A stretch of DNA of 25,482 nt, from positions 1 through 25,482 of IMG/VR virus record IMGVR_UViG_3300035698_002258. One strand, 5' to 3'. Both the position numbers and the translations under genes were made by a program. The DNA comes from a virus. Under the pieces are notes generated by a model. That model made no database searches and was not told the DNA's origin. It saw nothing but the letters and a program-made list of their open reading frames with translations. Below, in pieces: positions 22,850 to 25,482 of the stretch (position 1 is the stretch's first letter; each line of letters begins with the position of its first letter).

Positions 22850-23253
22850 TGAAAGAATCCCCCGTAATGAAACGAATCCTGCTGAACTGCTCAAAGGGTT
22901 CATCGCGGTTGTTTCGTATGAATACCGGGACTGGCTGGATCGGAAAATCAACACGATTCACAAGAACCGATCTGATTACAGTAAACCCAGGCGATGTAAT
23001 CATTCGCCAGGCAAGACCATTTAAGGCCGGTATTGAAGGTATGCACGATCTGATTGGCTGGCAGTCCATCACTGTGACTCCTGCAATGGTCGGGCGGCGA
23101 TTTGCTGTGTTCTCCAGCCTTGAGGTGAAGGGTTCAGGAGGCAGGCCGCGTAGAATGCAACTGGTGTGGCGTGACAACGTATTGAAGGCCGGTGGCCTGT
23201 CGGATATTGTTTATTCGGTTGAGGATGCTGAGAGAGTTTTAACAGTCAAATAA
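22849..23253 (+). CDS. VRR-NUC-like nuclease (PD-(D/E)XK fold)
   Basis: This 134-residue protein resembles small phage VRR-NUC proteins. The core contains GIEGMHDLIGW (D67), then AVFSSLEVKGSGGRPRRMQLVWRD (E92, K94, Q104) and KAGGLSDIVYSVEDAERVL. D67, E92 and K94 form the expected D...ExK catalytic set, and Q104 plus the AGG turn match the family pattern. Members are structure-selective nucleases thought to act on branched or flap DNA; a Holliday-junction resolving role is possible but inferred. The N-terminal 40 residues (KRILLNCSKGSSRLFRMNTGTGW, then IGK) are also common in these proteins. The ATG at 22849 overlaps the previous stop (TAATG); a second in-frame ATG at 22867 is possible. Confidence 0.78.
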   Translation: MKESPVMKRILLNCSKGSSRLFRMNTGTGWIGKSTRFTRTDLITVNPGDVIIRQARPFKAGIEGMHDLIGWQSITVTPAMVGRRFAVFSSLEVKGSGGRPRRMQLVWRDNVLKAGGLSDIVYSVEDAERVLTVK

Positions 23254-23261
23254 AAACAGTG

Positions 23262-23290
23262 TTGACAGTGGCGGGTACAACGTTTAGGAT
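23262..23290 (+). promoter_or_regulatory. Strong sigma70-like promoter upstream of the primase region
   Basis: A perfect TTGACA (23262-23267) is separated by 17 bp from TAGGAT (23285-23290), four of six matches to TATAAT. It is the best promoter match in the window. Transcription would begin around 23297, after the VRR-NUC gene, and feed the primase transcript. The inverted repeat TGCTCC/GGAGCA (23291-23296 with 23307-23312) lies right at the predicted start and could be an operator or a 5' stem. Confidence 0.68.
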
Positions 23291-23291
23291 T

Positions 23292-23442
23292 GCTCCATAC
23301 CTGATAGGAGCATAAATTGATGTTTACCCTTAAAATACCCCATTCGCCACCTGCTTCAAGGCAAGCTGATTGCTTCCGCGTTCCTCTGCGCGGAACAGGT
23401 ATCCGTAGGCCGTGCTGCGGTAAATCAGCACACGGACTTTTT
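23292..23442 (+). ncRNA. Candidate structured leader RNA or small RNA upstream of the primase
   Basis: Predicted pairings are GCTCC/GGAGC (23292-23296, 23307-23311), then a compact three-way junction. Its outer stem is ACCTG (23349-23353) with CAGGT (23396-23400). It holds one hairpin of GCAA/TTGC (23361-23364, 23370-23373) and one of TTCCGCG/CGCGGAA (23374-23380, 23389-23395). The two inner stems and the outer closing strand abut directly. A terminator-like hairpin follows at 23402-23442. A transcript from the promoter at 23262 to that terminator would be about 145 nt. Phage immunity RNAs such as P4 CI and P1 C4 also lie in structured leaders, but no sequence identity is claimed. An open frame (23320-23544) crosses the same region. 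Confidence 0.42.
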
Positions 23443-23544
23443 ATCTATGCCAGCGCGGGTAGTTGGTATTCATCCCACCTTTGGCGCTTCGTGCGTATCA
23501 TGGCCGCCTGTTCGACTCAGGGCGCTGGCACTCTTTTATCATGA
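23320..23544 (+). CDS. Possible 74-residue leader protein overlapping the primase start
   Basis: The frame begins at ATG 23320 with GGAG (23307-23310) 9 nt upstream and ends at a TGA that overlaps the primase ATG (ATGA). The peptide starts MFTLKIPHSPPASRQ, is Arg/Ser/Cys-rich (RRPCCGKSAHG) and ends with SWYSSHLWRFVRIMAACSTQ, then GAGTLLS. The primase itself has no ribosome site, which favours coupled translation through this frame. However, the DNA is more GC-rich than its neighbours and is dominated by RNA hairpins, so this may be a non-coding leader with a chance frame. Alternatively, its translation may control the terminator-like hairpin it crosses. I cannot assign a family. Confidence 0.4.
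   Translation: MFTLKIPHSPPASRQADCFRVPLRGTGIRRPCCGKSAHGLFIYASAGSWYSSHLWRFVRIMAACSTQGAGTLLS
23402..23442 (+). terminator. Terminator- or attenuator-like hairpin upstream of the primase
   Basis: TCCGT (23402-23406) and GTGCTG (23412-23417) pair in order with CAGCAC (23426-23431) and ACGGA (23432-23436), leaving a 5-nt bulge on the left and an 8-nt loop. Five T residues follow at 23438-23442. The T run is short, so partial termination (attenuation) of transcripts entering the primase gene is more likely than a full stop. Confidence 0.5.
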
Positions 23545-24410
23545 CAATTGATTTCGACAGGGTTAAACACGACTCTGACCTTTCCGAAGTAGTTGGCCGT
23601 TATTGCAATCTGCAGCAGCGCGGCGGTAAGTGGTGGGCGATCTGCCCATTTCACGAAGATTCAAAGCCAACAAATTTCAATATCTATCGCGGCAAAGATG
23701 GTGCTGATAGGTATCGCTGCTTTGCCTGCGGTGAAGGTGGTGATGTTGTTGATTTTCTCTGTAAGATCGAAAACATCACGCCAGCAGAGGCGGTCAAACG
23801 ATTGGATACAGGCACACTGCCGCCAGTCGGAACCTATGAAAGAAAACAGTTGCCACCTTCGCAAACGCATGAGTGGAATCCCATTGTCCCGGTGCCTGAA
23901 AATGCGACGAAGTATGAGCCATCCCAGACAATGAATCCGAATCATGGGCGCATAGTCGATTATCGCTGGATGATGGAGCGCATAGACGCATACCGGAATG
24001 ATGCCGGCAAGTTGATGTTCTATGTAATTCGGTGCAAATTCCCGGATGGTCAGAAAATGACACCTGTTATCTCATGGTGCCGTGGTCCAAACGGTCAGGA
24101 ATTGTGGGCCGCGAAACGTCCTGATTCGCCTTTTCCGTTGTTGGGACTGGATGAATTGAAATCCAGGCCAGAAGCAAAAGTTATTCTGGTTTCAGGCGAA
24201 AAATGTAAGGCGGCACTGGCGGATATATTTCCCGAAGTGGTAGTGGTCACATGGCTAGGCGGCGACGAGGCCATAAAAGACACCGATTGGTCGCCATTAA
24301 AAAACGCACCGGCTGTTTTACAGTGGCCGGACGCTGATTTCCCTGGGAGTAATGCAATGAATAAAATTGCAAAGATGGTCAATGAAATCGAAAAGTCTGG
24401 AACGGGTTAG
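23541..24410 (+). CDS. DnaG-type primase (CHC2 zinc finger plus TOPRIM)
   Basis: This 289-residue protein has an N-terminal CHC2-type zinc finger: CPFH (C35, H38) and CFAC (C60, C63), with the intervening EDSKPTNFNIYRGKDGADRYR. The C-terminal half has a TOPRIM-like domain: VILVSGEKCKAAL with E220, and QWPDADFPG with D264 and D266. It would synthesise RNA primers for phage DNA replication. I chose ATG 23541, which overlaps the stop of the 74-codon frame; the in-frame upstream extension to 23463 lacks conserved residues. The protein ends soon after the TOPRIM, so the ring helicase domain found in many phage primase-helicases is missing here. The next gene may supply a detached C-terminal domain. 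Confidence 0.87.
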   Translation: MTIDFDRVKHDSDLSEVVGRYCNLQQRGGKWWAICPFHEDSKPTNFNIYRGKDGADRYRCFACGEGGDVVDFLCKIENITPAEAVKRLDTGTLPPVGTYERKQLPPSQTHEWNPIVPVPENATKYEPSQTMNPNHGRIVDYRWMMERIDAYRNDAGKLMFYVIRCKFPDGQKMTPVISWCRGPNGQELWAAKRPDSPFPLLGLDELKSRPEAKVILVSGEKCKAALADIFPEVVVVTWLGGDEAIKDTDWSPLKNAPAVLQWPDADFPGSNAMNKIAKMVNEIEKSGTG

Positions 24411-24419
24411 GAGATAACT

Positions 24420-24878
24420 ATGTACGACAACACAAAACTGAATGCGGCATTTTCTGCATGGCTGAAAAAGAATGTTCGGGCAGGATACGGCGAACAGTAT
24501 GCCGGGGATCTGCTGGATGATTTCGATGAGTTCTTGCGCCAGACTCAGATGATGAAGCGCAATCCAGGCAGGGTGGCATTCGGCAAACTGCTGAAAGCCG
24601 ATGGTCGATTTGAAACTCGCAAGAAATTGGGCCTTACTCATTGGTTCGGACTGGAATTAATTAACAAGCCAGCAGCCGATGCACTTGCGCCTAAACGGTA
24701 CAGCCGTGTAAAAAAGTATGAGATAGAAAAGGGCAAAGAGGTTGACGCAATACAAGATGAAGCAGATTTTCAATCATCCGAAGATGCTGAAGCAGCGCGA
24801 TTGGCAGCATTCAAGACTGAATTGGATACTGAAACCGCTGATTCAGTGCGTAAGGTAGGCCGTGATGAATCGGAATAA
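24420..24878 (+). CDS. Possible winged-helix DNA-binding protein, partner of the primase
   Basis: This 152-residue protein starts MYDNTKLNAAFSAWLKKNVR. The segment DDFDEFLRQTQMMKRNPGRVAFGKLLKADGRFETRKKLGLTHWFGLEL has the spacing and residues I associate with the C-terminal winged-helix domain of phage and plasmid primase-helicases (D5/P4-alpha type). In that family the pattern is 'F...L...g....rr...g...w.Gl.l'. The C-terminal 45 residues are acidic and likely disordered. A strong TTAGGAG (24407-24413) precedes the ATG by 6 nt. It follows a primase that lacks a helicase domain, so it may be that enzyme's detached DNA-binding module. The match is by pattern only; an unrelated small replication protein is possible. 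Confidence 0.5.
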   Translation: MYDNTKLNAAFSAWLKKNVRAGYGEQYAGDLLDDFDEFLRQTQMMKRNPGRVAFGKLLKADGRFETRKKLGLTHWFGLELINKPAADALAPKRYSRVKKYEIEKGKEVDAIQDEADFQSSEDAEAARLAAFKTELDTETADSVRKVGRDESE

Positions 24879-25035
24879 ATGGGTTATGGCGCTGGTGCTT
24901 GTTACCGGAATATACAGCCATGAAATTCTGGATGGGCGCAATCGCATTTGTTTTTATGAATCTGTTTATGGCACACACGCAATGAATTTAGATGCTGTTT
25001 TGAATTGTCCGATTACGTGGGAGTTTGAAATATGA
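24865..25035 (+). CDS. Small secreted or membrane phage protein with C..Y...CP pattern
   Basis: This 56-residue frame starts at ATG 24865, inside the end of the previous gene. The N-terminus is signal-like: basic MNRNKW, then hydrophobic VMALVLVTGIYS. The mature part would be GRNRICFYESVYGTHA, then LNCPITWEF. The two cysteines with an intervening Tyr-rich stretch and a CP pair match a family of short, exported phage proteins of unknown function that I recall only loosely. The stop overlaps the next start (ATGA), and the overlap at its own start is 14 nt, both consistent with the compact operon. The disulfide and export are inferred from the pattern. Confidence 0.6.
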   Translation: MNRNKWVMALVLVTGIYSHEILDGRNRICFYESVYGTHAMNLDAVLNCPITWEFEI

Positions 25036-25307
25036 AAGTCCTGATAAATTACACCGTAGACGTAGATCCGATGGCGTGGGCGAACAGCCATGGAATTGAT
25101 GTTAGTCAGACCGACAGAACATTCGCCTTTGCAATTCGGGAAAGTGTCAAACGCTCTTTGGAAACTCGCGGAACGGATTATGTAAATGGCGTATGGCCAG
25201 CCGGTATTCCGAAATTCACAGATCCAGGAGTAGATGCGGATAGCCACAACAAATGGAAAAAAGAGAATCGCATTGGGCATGAAAAATACGACCGTAACAT
25301 TTATTAA
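25032..25307 (+). CDS. Small phage protein of unknown function
   Basis: This 91-residue protein starts MKVLINYTVDVDPMAWANSHG. The first 20 residues (V.i.YtVDVD..AWA...GID) resemble a short, widespread phage protein type that I cannot name. The C-terminal half is charged (HNKWKKENRIGHEKYDRNIY). GGGAG at 25019-25023 lies 8 nt before the ATG, and the start overlaps the previous stop (ATGA). No enzymatic motif is visible. A short, gene-free gap (25308-25365) follows in which I see only the next ribosome site and no clear promoter. Confidence 0.6.
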   Translation: MKVLINYTVDVDPMAWANSHGIDVSQTDRTFAFAIRESVKRSLETRGTDYVNGVWPAGIPKFTDPGVDADSHNKWKKENRIGHEKYDRNIY

Positions 25308-25365
25308 CCAGGACCAAACGATTAATCATTCGTGCCAACAAACCTAGCACCTACGGGAGAACGAA

Positions 25366-25482
25366 ATGAAAAAATCTCTGAAACTGAATGCAAAAGAGGC
25401 CACCTTTTATTTTTTAAACGGCGAAAAGAAATTTGGGTTACATGATGGCCTGCGCGGTGATGTCACTGGCCTGCGCGGTGAT
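25366..25482 (+). CDS. Start of a GLRGDVT-repeat protein (3' truncated by window edge)
   Basis: Thirty-nine codons are visible: MKKSLKLNAKEATFYF, then KKFGLHDGLRGDVTGLRGD at the edge. GGGAGA (25355-25360) precedes the ATG by 5 nt. The repeat unit is seven residues (GLRGDVT) encoded by 21 nt. Such heptad repeats, of the 'GxRGxVT' type, occur in phage and bacterial proteins and are expected to form a repetitive beta structure; their function is not established. The length of the array cannot be judged here. Confidence 0.68.
   Translation, partial: MKKSLKLNAKEATFYFLNGEKKFGLHDGLRGDVTGLRGD
25447..25482 (+). repeat. 21-nt tandem repeat at the window edge
   Basis: GGCCTGCGCGGTGAT (25447-25461), GTCACT, then the identical 15 nt again (25468-25482). 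The two visible copies are perfect at DNA level, which indicates recent duplication, and the array continues past the window. Confidence 0.75.

Noticed and set aside
25447-25482. CRISPR-like repeats at the end of the window
   Set aside because: The units are direct in-frame coding repeats (GLRGDVT) with a 6-nt separation and no spacers.

Overview
The window is a continuous stretch of a tailed-phage (podovirus-type) genome, either a free phage or a prophage. Genes are tightly packed with ATGA or TAATG junctions, and the GC content looks moderate. The lysis genes include a two-component spanin with a lipoprotein, which implies a Gram-negative host, probably a proteobacterium. I cannot name the host from the sequence. 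No terminase, integrase, CI-like repressor, tRNA or CRISPR array is visible here.

Layout. Positions 1-693 hold the end of an unidentified gene followed by overlapping inner- and outer-membrane spanin genes. Positions 683-3861 encode the portal and an acidic scaffold-like protein, ending at a clear intrinsic terminator (3906-3934). After a structured leader come the major capsid protein (4062-5114), two small head-associated genes, an adaptor (tail tubular A-like) gene and a small charged protein. Positions 7457-12942 look like a tail nozzle (tail tubular B-like) gene split into three pieces. A 2.5-kb adhesin-like module lies between the second and third pieces. The module contains 75-nt tandem repeats, two full-length paralogues and a beta-rich protein. 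Positions 12954-18768 hold five genes: four ejection/internal-virion-like proteins and a cupin-fold protein. This arm ends at a perfect 10-bp hairpin where it meets the opposite-strand genes.

On the minus strand (18772-20701) are a RecT-type annealing protein, a RecE-like PD-(D/E)XK exonuclease and a small unknown protein. They diverge from a plus-strand early operon across a control region at 20702-20795. There two sigma70-like promoters are interleaved around one axis of symmetry. The plus-strand early operon encodes a Cro-like protein, an SF2 helicase with a C-terminal zinc ribbon, small proteins, a VRR-NUC-like nuclease, a CHC2/TOPRIM primase and a possible winged-helix protein. It then runs into small accessory genes and the start of a GLRGDVT-repeat protein cut off by the window edge.

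How the parts work together: the early divergent operons would provide DNA recombination and replication. The late plus-strand operon would build the procapsid (portal, scaffold, coat), the short tail (adaptor, nozzle, fibres) and the ejected internal proteins, and help lyse the host. The most unusual region is 23262-23544, upstream of the primase. It has a good promoter, a predicted three-way-junction RNA fold and a terminator-like hairpin, and a 74-codon reading frame runs across all of it and overlaps the primase start.
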